From Anaerovibrio sp. RM50 (GTDB taxonomy: Bacteria > Bacillota > Negativicutes > Selenomonadales > Selenomonadaceae), in the NCBI RefSeq assembly GCF_000622005.1, contig NZ_JHWV01000005.1:62001-126000 (forward strand): a stretch of 64,000 bases of DNA, written 5' to 3'. Below, in pieces: positions 26,561 to 34,167 of the stretch. A program made the translations under genes and the position numbers. Position 1 is the stretch's first letter. Each line of letters starts with the position of its first letter. Below the pieces are notes generated by a model that did not search any database, had not been told where the DNA came from, and saw only the letters and a program-made list of their open reading frames with translations.

Positions 26561-27823
26561 ATGGCTTCAAAAATAAACAGACGGTCATTTTTAAAGGTCT
26601 TTGTCACCGGCATATTTTCCGCTATAATGGGGAAATTCAATAAATCCTCTGCTGCGGCGGCTGGCAGTGATATTTATATGCCCCGTCAGCTCATAACCAA
26701 GGACAGCACCACCTCCCGCACCATTATGTGGCATTCCCGCAATCCCCATGCTTCACTGCGGGTTGATGTAAGGGACAGCGGGGGAAATGTTTCATCATAT
26801 ATGGGAAGCGGCGGACTGTTTCAGGATGATGGTGAAAGCTTCTATATAAATAAGGTGTTGATAAACCGACTGCAGCCCGGGATTCGCTATACATACCAGA
26901 TAATCCAGGATGGAGCCACTACCCCCTGGTATCAGCTGGAAACCAGTGACAATGAAAAAATGGAGGCCCTTATATTCCCGGATTCCCAGTGCTCTGATGG
27001 CTACGTCACATGGGGGCGGGTGGCATCAGGGGCCTTTAATGCCCATCCTAATATTAATATGTTCATTAACATGGGGGATCTGGTGGATAACGGTGAGGCG
27101 GCCTATCAGTGGCGTCAGTGGTTCAATGCCATAGCTGCCTATATGCCCTCAAAGATTTTTGTGCCCCTCATGGGCAATCACGAAACCTATAATCTCAGCT
27201 GGAAGTGCCGCATTCCCCATGCTTTTCTGAATTTCTTTGCTGTTCCGGACAATGAGAGCACAGTCTTTCAAAGGTATTATTATTCCTTTGATTATGGCCC
27301 GGTGCATTTTATTATGCTTAATACCCAGTTTGAGGAAATTGATCCACTTAAGCCCGGTCTCATGGAGGAGCAGCTTCAGTGGCTTCATGGGGATGTGGAG
27401 GCTTCGGATAAGCCATGGAAGATTGTGCTCATGCACAAGGATATTATTAATTATGACAATCTTGGCAGCAGTGACCCCATGGGGGAAATAGATGAAGTGG
27501 GAAAGCGTTTTATGCCTCATTTTGATGAGCTGGGAATTCATCTGGTATTTACAGCCCATCAGCACACCTACAGACGCCACGGCCATATATATAATTTTGA
27601 GCCATCGGATAAAGGGCCTGTTTATGTGGATACAGGGGTGGCGGGAAATTGCCGCTACAGCGTGCCCCGTACACAGCGGTTTGACAAAATTATGCTGCCC
27701 CAGCCGGAAACGGACAATTATCTGACCATTAGGGCCACCAGTACGGACATTTCAGTACAATGTTATCTCCCTGATGGACAAGTGGGGGATTCTTTTGTAT
27801 TGACTAATAGTAAACAAGTGTAA
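26561..27823 (+). CDS. Tat-exported metallophosphoesterase, purple acid phosphatase-like
   Basis: Extracytoplasmic dimetal phosphoesterase of 420 residues. The N-terminus has a twin-arginine signal NRRSFLKVFVTG with an Ala-rich cleavage region near 30-37. Residues about 45-135 form a fibronectin-III-like domain as in purple acid phosphatases. The metal site motifs follow in order: FPDSQ, MGDLVDNG, MGNHE, LMHKD and AHQHTYRR. The ATG at 26561 has GGGAGAC upstream and puts the twin arginines at the right place; in-frame starts further upstream are less convincing. No Tat genes are visible in the window. Confidence 0.86.
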   Translation: MASKINRRSFLKVFVTGIFSAIMGKFNKSSAAAAGSDIYMPRQLITKDSTTSRTIMWHSRNPHASLRVDVRDSGGNVSSYMGSGGLFQDDGESFYINKVLINRLQPGIRYTYQIIQDGATTPWYQLETSDNEKMEALIFPDSQCSDGYVTWGRVASGAFNAHPNINMFINMGDLVDNGEAAYQWRQWFNAIAAYMPSKIFVPLMGNHETYNLSWKCRIPHAFLNFFAVPDNESTVFQRYYYSFDYGPVHFIMLNTQFEEIDPLKPGLMEEQLQWLHGDVEASDKPWKIVLMHKDIINYDNLGSSDPMGEIDEVGKRFMPHFDELGIHLVFTAHQHTYRRHGHIYNFEPSDKGPVYVDTGVAGNCRYSVPRTQRFDKIMLPQPETDNYLTIRATSTDISVQCYLPDGQVGDSFVLTNSKQV

Positions 27824-27875
27824 CTGATTTTGGTAAAAAGACCTATTTATTTTTAAAAAATCTTGTATTTCTCTC

Positions 27876-27904
27876 TTGACAGAGGTATTTTAGAGCCGTA
27901 TAAT
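27876..27904 (+). promoter_or_regulatory. Promoter of a candidate small RNA
   Basis: TTGACA (27876-27881) and TATAAT (27899-27904) with a 17-bp spacer: a perfect consensus promoter, with no open reading frame behind it. Confidence 0.8.
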
Positions 27905-27910
27905 GTATAC

Positions 27911-28005
27911 ACAAGGTCAGGAGAGGTGGCCTCGTCGTTTTACGTGAGGATATTACGGCGGACGTCACAGACCTAAGCAAAGGCGGATAGAAATTCCGCC
28001 TTTTT
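27911..28005 (+). ncRNA. Candidate small RNA, about 95 nt, unassigned
   Basis: A consensus promoter is followed after about 75 nt by an intrinsic terminator, AGGCGGA/TCCGCC with TTTTT (27980-28005). The body folds with AGGTC near the 5' end pairing with GACCT just before the terminator, enclosing CCTC/GAGG and ACG/CGT stems. No ribosome site or start codon with a useful frame is present. The motifs of SRP RNA, glycine, TPP, SAM, lysine, fluoride and Mn riboswitches were looked for and not recognised. It could be a trans-acting sRNA or an attenuated leader, but the next gene is more than 300 bp away and has its own promoter. Confidence 0.6.
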
Positions 28006-28096
28006 CTTGTGCAAAAAATACTTGTCAGACAATTATAAATAATAACACCAAAAGTCAATACAAAACAATACTGTGGCACTGTACAGTTATTTGTAA

Positions 28097-28149
28097 AGCC
28101 ACCGATTCTTATTAGGGGATATTAGCTCCTCCTAATAAATATAATGGCT
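28097..28149. other. Two-tier inverted repeat upstream of the symporter
   Basis: An inner stem TTATTAGG/CCTAATAA (28109-28138) lies within an outer stem AGCCA/TGGCT. No U-tract follows, and it is upstream of the symporter promoter, so it may be a protein-binding operator. Confidence 0.35.
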
Positions 28150-28203
28150 GGCTTAAAATATTCCTTATATCATTCGTATTTTAGAAAAAAAATAGACCTA
28201 GAC

Positions 28204-28232
28204 TTTACAAAAATAAGGTTTCGTACTATACT
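28204..28232 (+). promoter_or_regulatory. Promoter of the AGCS symporter gene
   Basis: TTTACA (28204-28209) and TATACT (28227-28232) with a 17-bp spacer, about 120 bp upstream of the coding start. Confidence 0.7.
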
Positions 28233-28257
28233 CTTAGATATACATTTTGTATAGTTT

Positions 28258-28308
28258 GGGCAATGAAGCCCGTAGCCCCGGTGATTGCCGGAGTTGCGGT
28301 ATTTTTTT
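28258..28308 (+). promoter_or_regulatory. Attenuator-like leader of the AGCS symporter
   Basis: Within the leader, CCGTAGC(C)CCGG pairs with CCGG(A)GTTGCGG (28270-28299) and runs into TATTTTTTT, forming an intrinsic terminator ahead of the coding region. The upstream GGGC-AATGAA-GCCC hairpin uses two bases of the terminator arm and could compete with it. This is the layout of a riboswitch or attenuator. The conserved core of the glycine riboswitch, common before such genes, was not found. Confidence 0.55.
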
Positions 28309-28350
28309 GCATCTTTTTTCCATGTGAATTATTTAGGAGGAGGATGGATT

Positions 28351-29793
28351 ATGGATTATGGACTTATAATAAAACAGATCAATGACTTTGTGTGGGGCCC
28401 GGTCATGCTGGCATTGCTGGTGGGCACCGGCGTTTTTCTCACAGTGCGGCTCAAATTTAAGCCTTGGCTTAATCTGCCTTACGCCATTAAGATGATTTTG
28501 GCCAAGAAGGATTCCTCGGAGGGTGATGTTACCCCCTTCCAGTCCCTGATGATTGCCCTTTCTGCAACGGTGGGAACTGGTAATATTGTTGGTGTGGCCA
28601 CCGCCATGGTATTGGGTGGACCGGGTGCTTTGGTATGGATGTGGATTTCCGCCGCCTTTGGTCTTTCCACCAAATATGCCGAATCAGTTTTGGCCGTTAA
28701 GTATCGTGAAAACAATAACCGTGGTGAAATGGCCGGCGGACCTATGTATGCCATGAAAAATGGTATCGGCGGCTTCGTGGGCAAGACCATGGCAACCCTC
28801 TTTGCGGCCTTTGCCGTTTGTGCTTCCTTTGGTATCGGCAACATGACCCAGGCCAATTCCATTGCCGCTGCCTTTAATTCCAGCTTCCATGTGGATCCCG
28901 CCTTCGTAGGGGCTATTCTGGTTATTCTCACCATGGTGGTGCTCTTTAAGGGCGTTCGCTCCATTGGTGCTGTATCCAGTATTGTAGTGCCAGTTATGGC
29001 TGCTTTTTACATGGTTGTAACTGTGGTGGTTATTATTGCCAACGGGGCAAATCTCCCGGCTGGTATTGCTGAAATCTTCACCATGGCCTTTGCCCCTGAG
29101 GCTATGGCCGGCGGTGTGGGTGGCTCCATTGTGGCTACTATGATGTCAGCCATGCGCTGGGGTGTGGCCCGTGGCGTATTCTCCAACGAGGCTGGCCTTG
29201 GTTCTGCCCCTATTGCTGCGGCAGCAGCCCGTACTGACCATCCGTCCCGTCAGGGCTATGTTAATATGACCGGTACCTTCTTTGATACCATGATTATCTG
29301 CGTCCTTACAGGTCTGGTAATCGCTTCCTCCGGAGCATTGGGCACCATTGATCCTGAAACCGGCAAGGCTGTGTCAGGCGCTCATCTTACTATTTTGGCA
29401 TTTTCTACTGTTTTCGGCGATCATGCCAGAGTGATTATTTCCTGTTCACTGGCCCTCTTTGCCTTCTCCACCATTCTTGGCTGGGAGTATTACGGGGAAA
29501 AGGCACTGGAATATCTGTGGGATAATCACGACCTTACTGTAATGTACAGAACAGTATATGCCTTTGTAACCTATATCGGTGCCACCCAGGCCCTGGATAT
29601 GGTATGGGATTTCTCCGATACCGCCAACGGCCTTATGGCCATTCCAAACCTTATCTGTCTCCTGTGGCTCAGCAAGGATGTGGCCCGGGAATGCTTCGAT
29701 TATGAGGAGCGGGTAGCAGTTCGGGAGAAGAAGGGCGAGAAGGTAAATCTAAATCTTGAATCCACGGACTACGCAAAGAAGAGTCTGATTTAA
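28351..29793 (+). CDS. Alanine/glycine:cation symporter, AGCS family
   Basis: Sodium-coupled importer of small neutral amino acids in the inner membrane, 480 residues with about 11 hydrophobic segments. The family signature includes MIALSATVGTGNIVGVATA, GPGALVWMWISA, FGLSTKYAESVLAVKYRE and the GVFSNEAGLGSAPIAAAAA region. The ATG at 28351 follows AGGAGGAGGAT; an upstream in-frame start would cover the terminator hairpin and is rejected. An attenuator-like leader precedes it and a terminator follows, so it is monocistronic and probably regulated by transcription termination. Confidence 0.93.
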   Translation: MDYGLIIKQINDFVWGPVMLALLVGTGVFLTVRLKFKPWLNLPYAIKMILAKKDSSEGDVTPFQSLMIALSATVGTGNIVGVATAMVLGGPGALVWMWISAAFGLSTKYAESVLAVKYRENNNRGEMAGGPMYAMKNGIGGFVGKTMATLFAAFAVCASFGIGNMTQANSIAAAFNSSFHVDPAFVGAILVILTMVVLFKGVRSIGAVSSIVVPVMAAFYMVVTVVVIIANGANLPAGIAEIFTMAFAPEAMAGGVGGSIVATMMSAMRWGVARGVFSNEAGLGSAPIAAAAARTDHPSRQGYVNMTGTFFDTMIICVLTGLVIASSGALGTIDPETGKAVSGAHLTILAFSTVFGDHARVIISCSLALFAFSTILGWEYYGEKALEYLWDNHDLTVMYRTVYAFVTYIGATQALDMVWDFSDTANGLMAIPNLICLLWLSKDVARECFDYEERVAVREKKGEKVNLNLESTDYAKKSLI

Positions 29794-29807
29794 AATAGCA
29801 TAAAAAT

Positions 29808-29862
29808 AAAAAGCTAGGGTAAATGCGGTGCATATATGTGCCACATGCCCTAGCTTTTTTAC
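29808..29862 (+). terminator. Intrinsic terminator after the AGCS gene
   Basis: AAAGCTAGGG pairs with CCCTAGCTTT with an inner stem, followed by TTTTTT. A similar GCTAGG-stem terminator occurs at 31537-31583. Confidence 0.85.
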
Positions 29863-29865
29863 TAT

Positions 29866-30029
29866 GAAATCTTAGTTCATCAAATCTGAAAGATGCAGAT
29901 GAACTTTAGATTTCGTGTAAGGGCTGATGAAAGCCTGTATGCTTTCATCTTGCTTATGTAGTGGTTTTAAGAAAAATGGCAGTTAAGACAGTATATTTTG
30001 ATAATAATTTAAAATATACCGCCTTAACT
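29866..30029. repeat. Three consecutive long hairpins
   Basis: Three separate inverted repeats follow each other within 165 bp: GAAATCT.AGTTCATC with its partner (29866-29914), GATGAAAG/CTTTCATC (29926-29949) and AGTTAAG.C.GTATATTTT with its partner (29981-30029). No coding frame is present. A double-hairpin repeat follows 65 bp later. The three sequences are not copies of one another apart from GATGAA/TTCATC. They look like a pile-up of mobile or terminator-like elements at one site. Confidence 0.6.
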
Positions 30030-30093
30030 CTTGAAATAACGATATATACAAATGTCATGGGATAGCGGGTGTCCTTATACCATGCGAAACGTT

Positions 30094-30237
30094 TATAACG
30101 CCATTGTTCAAATTTTTCTTCTTTAGAAGAAAAATCTTCCAATTAGCGTTTCAACGAGCTGGGAGATATGCTCGCCAGCTGTTGTAGTTTGTTTTCCCCC
30201 ACCTAAAGAGGTGGAGGACATCTTAAAGCTCGTTATA
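30094..30237 (-). repeat. Double-hairpin repeat, copy 2 (144 bp, reversed)
   Basis: Same element as at 20608, in inverted orientation, with intact TATAACG/CGTTATA ends and only a few substitutions. It lies between the AGCS gene and the ORF6N gene. The stretch from 30238 to 30435 is AT-rich with no feature seen apart from the ribosome site of the next gene. Confidence 0.92.
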
Positions 30238-30435
30238 TTGCATTTTAATTTACCATGTTTTGGGTCTGTTATGAGATAGCATTTTGGAAGAATATCGAGT
30301 GATATTGAAATATATTTATAAAAAATACTAAAAAAATAATATAATAATATATTCATACCTAGATAAATAAAGTGTAGTGTGATATTATGTTTTTAAGAAA
30401 TTTAAATTTAGCACTTGAGATAGGAAGGAAAAGAC

Positions 30436-31347
30436 ATGAATGAAAAAGTATCACAACATATGCCTAATGTGCCAATAAACTCAAGGGGGATACGTGACCT
30501 GGTATACACTATCCGTGGACAGCAAGTTATGTTGGATGCTGATTTGGCGGATCTTTACCAAGTTGAGACAAGAATTCTGAATCGAAATGTAGCACGCAAT
30601 ATCAGCCGTTTCCCGGAGGATTTCCGTTTTCAATTAACCAAGGAGGAGTTGGAAAACTTGAAATCCCAAATTGGGATTTCAAGGGTCAATGAGCATGGTG
30701 GCAGAAGAACATTGCCTTATGCGTACACCGAACAAGGTATTTCAATGTTGGCCAGCGTTCTTAAAAGTGATACAGCTATTCGTGTCAGTATTGCGATAAT
30801 GAGGACTTTCGTGGAAATGCGACGCTTTATTGCAAGCAATGCTGTGCTATTCGAACGCATAGAAAGAGCAGAATTACGGCAACTGACATATCAGAAGGAT
30901 ACTGACGAAAAGTTTGAGCAAGTATTTGATTTTATCCACAATCATACGGAGTCTAGCCAAAAGATGTTTTTCAATGGGCAAATATACGATGCTTTCAGCC
31001 TGTTAGTAAACTTAATTCAGAAAGCTACAAAAGACATTATACTCATAGATGGTTATGTAGATATAAGCACGCTAAATTTATTGGCAAAGAAAAAGGATAA
31101 GGTCTATGTGGAAATATATACTTTATCAAATACGAAATTGACGGCTACCGATATTGCCACCTTTAACAGTCAATATCCTTCAATTATAGTCAAGCATACA
31201 AACACTTTTCATGACAGATTCCTTATTCTCGACCACCAAGAGGCGTATCATATAGGTGCTTCTGTTAAGGATGCTGGAAAGAAGTGCTTTGCCATTACGC
31301 TATTGCAGGATATAGCTTTAGTGCGGGAGCTTTTGGCACATTTATGA
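30436..31347 (+). CDS. ORF6N domain protein with PLD-like C-terminal domain
   Basis: 303 residues. Residues about 17-100 are an ORF6N (KilA-N related) DNA-binding domain: VYTIRGQQVMLDADLADLYQ, NVARNISRFPEDFRFQLT and YAYTEQGISMLASVL. The middle is helical. The C-terminal domain (about 190-303) resembles a phospholipase-D-type fold with FHDRFLILD and HIGASVKDAGKKCFAI, but only one His-containing motif, so it is probably not an active nuclease. Such genes occur in phages and accessory islands. Codon use is more AT-rich than in neighbours, and the gene is flanked by repeats and by an autotransporter fragment, so it was probably acquired. AGGAAGGA precedes the ATG. Confidence 0.8.
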   Translation: MNEKVSQHMPNVPINSRGIRDLVYTIRGQQVMLDADLADLYQVETRILNRNVARNISRFPEDFRFQLTKEELENLKSQIGISRVNEHGGRRTLPYAYTEQGISMLASVLKSDTAIRVSIAIMRTFVEMRRFIASNAVLFERIERAELRQLTYQKDTDEKFEQVFDFIHNHTESSQKMFFNGQIYDAFSLLVNLIQKATKDIILIDGYVDISTLNLLAKKKDKVYVEIYTLSNTKLTATDIATFNSQYPSIIVKHTNTFHDRFLILDHQEAYHIGASVKDAGKKCFAITLLQDIALVRELLAHL

Positions 31348-31350
31348 AAC

Positions 31351-31513
31351 AAGAGACTGTGCAGACATCAGCGGCACCAGCCTCCGTTGGGAGATTGGGG
31401 CCACCTTCCAGCCGGACGACAAGACTCCTATGACCCTTGATCTTAACCTTACTGGTTTTGCAGGGCAGAAGCGTGGTCTCGCCGGCGGTGTATCCGCTCT
31501 GTGGCATTTCTAA
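31351..31513 (+). pseudogene. 3' remnant of an autotransporter/outer-membrane beta-barrel gene
   Basis: Directly after the ORF6N stop codon, a different frame reads about 50 codons: DISGTSLRWEIGATFQP, then TLDLNLTGFAGQKRGLAGG and a final VSALWHF before the stop. Alternating hydrophobic residues and a terminal Phe are the hallmark of the last strands of an autotransporter beta-domain, recognised by the Bam complex. No ribosome site or start codon precedes it, and the rest of the gene is not present upstream of ORF6N. It is GC-richer than the ORF6N gene and ends at its own terminator. Confidence 0.72.
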
Positions 31514-31536
31514 ATAATCTAATTGCTTAAAAATTT

Positions 31537-31583
31537 AAAAAGCTAGGGTACTGCTGAATTATGGCAGTATCCTAGCTTTTATT
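31537..31583 (+). terminator. Terminator after the beta-barrel remnant
   Basis: AAAAGCTAGG..ACTGC pairs with GCAGT..CCTAGCTTTT and runs into ATTTAT. It is probably the original terminator of the truncated gene. Confidence 0.75.
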
Positions 31584-31593
31584 TATGGTTAGA

Positions 31594-31622
31594 ATAAAAG
31601 GTGAGGCAACGCCTCACCCTTT
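31594..31622. terminator. Bidirectional terminator after metY
   Basis: GGTGAGGC pairs with GCCTCACC across AAC, flanked by AAAA and TTTT. It serves metY on the minus strand. Confidence 0.8.
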
Positions 31623-31630
31623 TAATTATC

Positions 31631-32917
31631 TTAAATAGCTTCCAAAGCCTGTTTTAAATCTGCAATAAGGTCCTTCTTGTCCTCAAGACCGCAGGACATG
31701 CGCACCAGCCCTGCTGGGATGCCGGCCTCTATAAGCTGCTCCTCTGTAAGCTGTCTGTGGGTGGAGGTGGCAGGGTTCAGACAGCAGGTGCGGGCATCAG
31801 CCACATGGGTTTCAATGGCTGCCAGCTTCAAATGCTTCATAAAGGCCTCTGCTGCCTTGCGTCCACCCTTTAACTCAAAGGATACTACGCCGCAGCCACC
31901 CTGTGGCAGATACTTCTGGGCAAGGGCGTTATACTTGTTGCTCTTAAGGCCCGGATAATTAACGGAAACAACCTGTGGCTGACTTTCCAAAAATTCAGCT
32001 ACGGCCTGGCCATTTTCCACGTGACGTCCCATGCGTACGTGGAGGGATTCCAGCCCAAGATTCAGCATAAAAGCACTCTGTGGTGACTGTACACAGCCCA
32101 GATCACGCATAAGCTGTACAGTGGCCTTGGTAATAAAGGCTCCCTCATTGCCAAATTTTTCTGCGTAAACAAGACCGTGGTAGGACTCATCTGGGGCAGT
32201 TAAGCCCGGGAACTTGTCCTTATGGCCCATCCAGTCAAATTTTCCACCATCGATAATGGCACCGCCAACAGCTGCACCGTGACCGTCCATGTACTTGGTG
32301 GTGGAATGGGTAACAATATCCGCACCCCACTCTATAGGGCGGCAGTTTACAGGGGTAGGGAAGGTGTTGTCAACCACCAGAGGCACCCCGTGTTTATGGG
32401 CCACTCTGGCAAATTTTTCTATATCCAGAACTGTAAGGGCCGGATTGGCAATGGTTTCACCGAACATGGCCCTGGTATTTTCCTTAAAGGCGGCGGACAG
32501 CTCCTCCTCGGAGGCATCCGGGGAAACAAAGGTGGATTCAATGCCCATCTTTGCCATGGTTACAGCAATAAGGTTAAAGGTGCCCCCGTAAATAGAAGAT
32601 GATGCCACAATATGGTCTCCTGCCTCGCAGATGTTAAAGAGGGCGAAGAAATTGGCGGCCTGGCCGGAGGAAGTAAGCATGGCAGCACTGCCCCCCTCCA
32701 GATTGCAAATCTTGGCTGCAACGGTGTCGCAGGTAGGATTCTGCAGACGGGAGTAGAAGTAGCCTGTGGCCTCCAAATCAAAGAGCTTGCCCATATCCTC
32801 GCTGGTATCATATTTAAAGGTGGTGGACTGAATTATTGGTATCTGGCGCGGCTCCCCGTTGCCAGGAGTGTAGCCGGCCTGCACGCATCTGGTGTTAATG
32901 GAATAATCCTGATTCAT
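31631..32917 (-). CDS. metY: O-acetylhomoserine sulfhydrylase
   Basis: PLP enzyme that forms homocysteine from O-acetylhomoserine and sulfide, 428 residues, the usual length. The Cys/Met metabolism signature is visible: YSRLQNPTCDTVAAKI, ASSSIYGGTFNL, and the PLP lysine in THSTTKYMDGHGAAVGGAI. The C-terminal VRMSCGLEDKKDLIADL is intact. The ATG at 32917 follows GGGG at a normal distance; a TTG two codons upstream is less likely. It gives direct sulfhydrylation for methionine synthesis and complements cysK at 8 kb. Confidence 0.94.
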   Translation of the reverse strand: MNQDYSINTRCVQAGYTPGNGEPRQIPIIQSTTFKYDTSEDMGKLFDLEATGYFYSRLQNPTCDTVAAKICNLEGGSAAMLTSSGQAANFFALFNICEAGDHIVASSSIYGGTFNLIAVTMAKMGIESTFVSPDASEEELSAAFKENTRAMFGETIANPALTVLDIEKFARVAHKHGVPLVVDNTFPTPVNCRPIEWGADIVTHSTTKYMDGHGAAVGGAIIDGGKFDWMGHKDKFPGLTAPDESYHGLVYAEKFGNEGAFITKATVQLMRDLGCVQSPQSAFMLNLGLESLHVRMGRHVENGQAVAEFLESQPQVVSVNYPGLKSNKYNALAQKYLPQGGCGVVSFELKGGRKAAEAFMKHLKLAAIETHVADARTCCLNPATSTHRQLTEEQLIEAGIPAGLVRMSCGLEDKKDLIADLKQALEAI

Positions 32918-32969
32918 ATACAAATCCCCTTTTTATTAATATGAAAAAATTACAACGCAACGAGATAAT

Positions 32970-33115
32970 TATAACGCAAATGTTCAAATTTTTCTTGGCT
33001 TTTGCCAAGAAAAATATTCCGAACAGCGTTTCAACGGAATGGAAGATATTTCTCTGGTTTTTATTTGGCAATATCTTTCATGACGTTATAACGCAATTGT
33101 TCAAATTTTTCTTTA
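32970..33115 (-). repeat. Diverged double-hairpin repeat, copy 6, plus a partial tandem copy
   Basis: A 121-bp element (32970-33090) bounded by TATAACG and CGTTATA with the same two-module plan as the 144-bp repeat. The first hairpin is TTTTTCTTGGC/GCCAAGAAAAA instead of TTTTTCTTC/GAAGAAAAA, so both arms changed together. The second module is shorter, with a different stem. A second partial copy of the first module begins inside the right end (33086-33115). No coding sequence is present. It lies directly upstream of metY. Confidence 0.75.
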
Positions 33116-33182
33116 CTATTTATAAATAAAAATGCAAAAAAGAGCACTGGCCGAAGCCAATGCTCTTTTAAGTTTGATTGGA

Positions 33183-34142
33183 TTACTGAACGTTCAGTGT
33201 AAGAGGAACGAACATGTTGGAAAGCTGTGCTCTCTGAATAACTTCCTCAGTAATAGGGTCGCCCTCGTTTACGATAACAACACCGGTTGGGGAAGTGAGG
33301 GTACGGCGTGCAGTCTTGCCAAGAATAAACTTGCGCTGTCTGTCAATGGTAGTATTGTTTGCAGCCTGGTGCATGGAATCATGGGCTGGAGCTGGCTCTG
33401 GTGCCGGCTCTGGCTCAGCTTCAGGCTCTGGCTCTTCTACTGCTTCATCAGCTTCAGCCTCAGGCTCTTCCTCTGGCTGAGCTTCCTCTGCAGGAGCTTC
33501 TTCCTCTGGTTCAGGAGCTTCTTCCTCAACAGTTTCTTCAACTGCTGGTTCCTCCACTACAGGAGCTTCCTCAACAGGAGCCTCTGCAGCAACTTCAGCT
33601 GCCTCTTCAACTGCCGGTTCCTCTATTACAGGGGCTTCCTCAGCAGCCGGAGCAGGAGCTGTACTTAATTCATCAGTTTTTTTTTCCGAATCGATGATGG
33701 TTACCTGCTTACCGAAGATGGAAATCTGATCAGAAGTGATTTCAGACAGGCTGCCATCAGCTGCTTCGATTTCTACCTTTTCGATTTTGCCACCATCGCC
33801 TACATAAATCTCAACCACATTACCCTGGATAGTACCGGTCTTGGTAATGGCCTTGGTGCCGATAACCTTTACGTTCTCGTCCATCATGGTCTCATAATCA
33901 CCGGCATTCTCAAGGGTGAGAATGGTCTCGCTGTTAACAACAGTTACAGCATCGGAACCGATAGCTACAACGGAAGAATATGGAAGAAGCTTTACGCCTC
34001 TGTACCAATCCTCGTCCTCAATAATAATGGCTGCAATGGCACCATTCTTTGCATCTACCAGCAGGCCCTTGCTCATGCCCAGCTCACGGCCCTCAGTAAT
34101 ACTGATGACTGGCAAACCAATAATTTCAATACTCTTTTTCAT
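33183..34142 (-). CDS. PRC-barrel protein with acidic Glu/Pro/Ala-rich linker
   Basis: 319 residues. Residues 1-75 form a PRC-barrel domain (GLPVISITEGRELGMSKGLL), with a second PRC-like barrel at about 80-160. From about 165 to 260 there is a low-complexity Glu/Pro/Ala tract of short repeats such as EEAPVIEEPAVEE. The last 55 residues form a small domain with LTSPTGVVIVNEGDPITEEV, often appended to Firmicute PRC-barrel proteins. No signal peptide is seen, so it is probably cytoplasmic. PRC-barrels act as protein-protein adaptors in several systems; the role here is unknown. It follows the TPR/Glu-Pro gene by 25 bp with a GGGAGG site and is co-transcribed with it. Confidence 0.75.
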   Translation of the reverse strand: MKKSIEIIGLPVISITEGRELGMSKGLLVDAKNGAIAAIIIEDEDWYRGVKLLPYSSVVAIGSDAVTVVNSETILTLENAGDYETMMDENVKVIGTKAITKTGTIQGNVVEIYVGDGGKIEKVEIEAADGSLSEITSDQISIFGKQVTIIDSEKKTDELSTAPAPAAEEAPVIEEPAVEEAAEVAAEAPVEEAPVVEEPAVEETVEEEAPEPEEEAPAEEAQPEEEPEAEADEAVEEPEPEAEPEPAPEPAPAHDSMHQAANNTTIDRQRKFILGKTARRTLTSPTGVVIVNEGDPITEEVIQRAQLSNMFVPLTLNVQ

Positions 34143-34167
34143 TGGAAAAATCCTCCCTAATTATTTA

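Noticed and set aside
27083-27091. Additional DnaA-box-like site
   Set aside because: A single imperfect match inside the metallophosphoesterase gene, expected by chance.
27905-28005. 4.5S/SRP RNA
   Set aside because: Size fits and GGTCAGG is present, but the diagnostic GGAAGGAAGCAGC apical motif is absent.
28200-28350. Glycine or fluoride riboswitch before the AGCS gene
   Set aside because: The GGGCAATGAAGCCC start is loosely reminiscent of the fluoride motif, but the helices that should follow do not form, and the glycine core is missing.
29954-30142. Short open frames starting MEDFSSKEEKFEQWRYK near several repeats
   Set aside because: They arise from the hairpin repeat sequence itself, recur at each copy in either orientation, have no ribosome site and continue into unrelated flanks.
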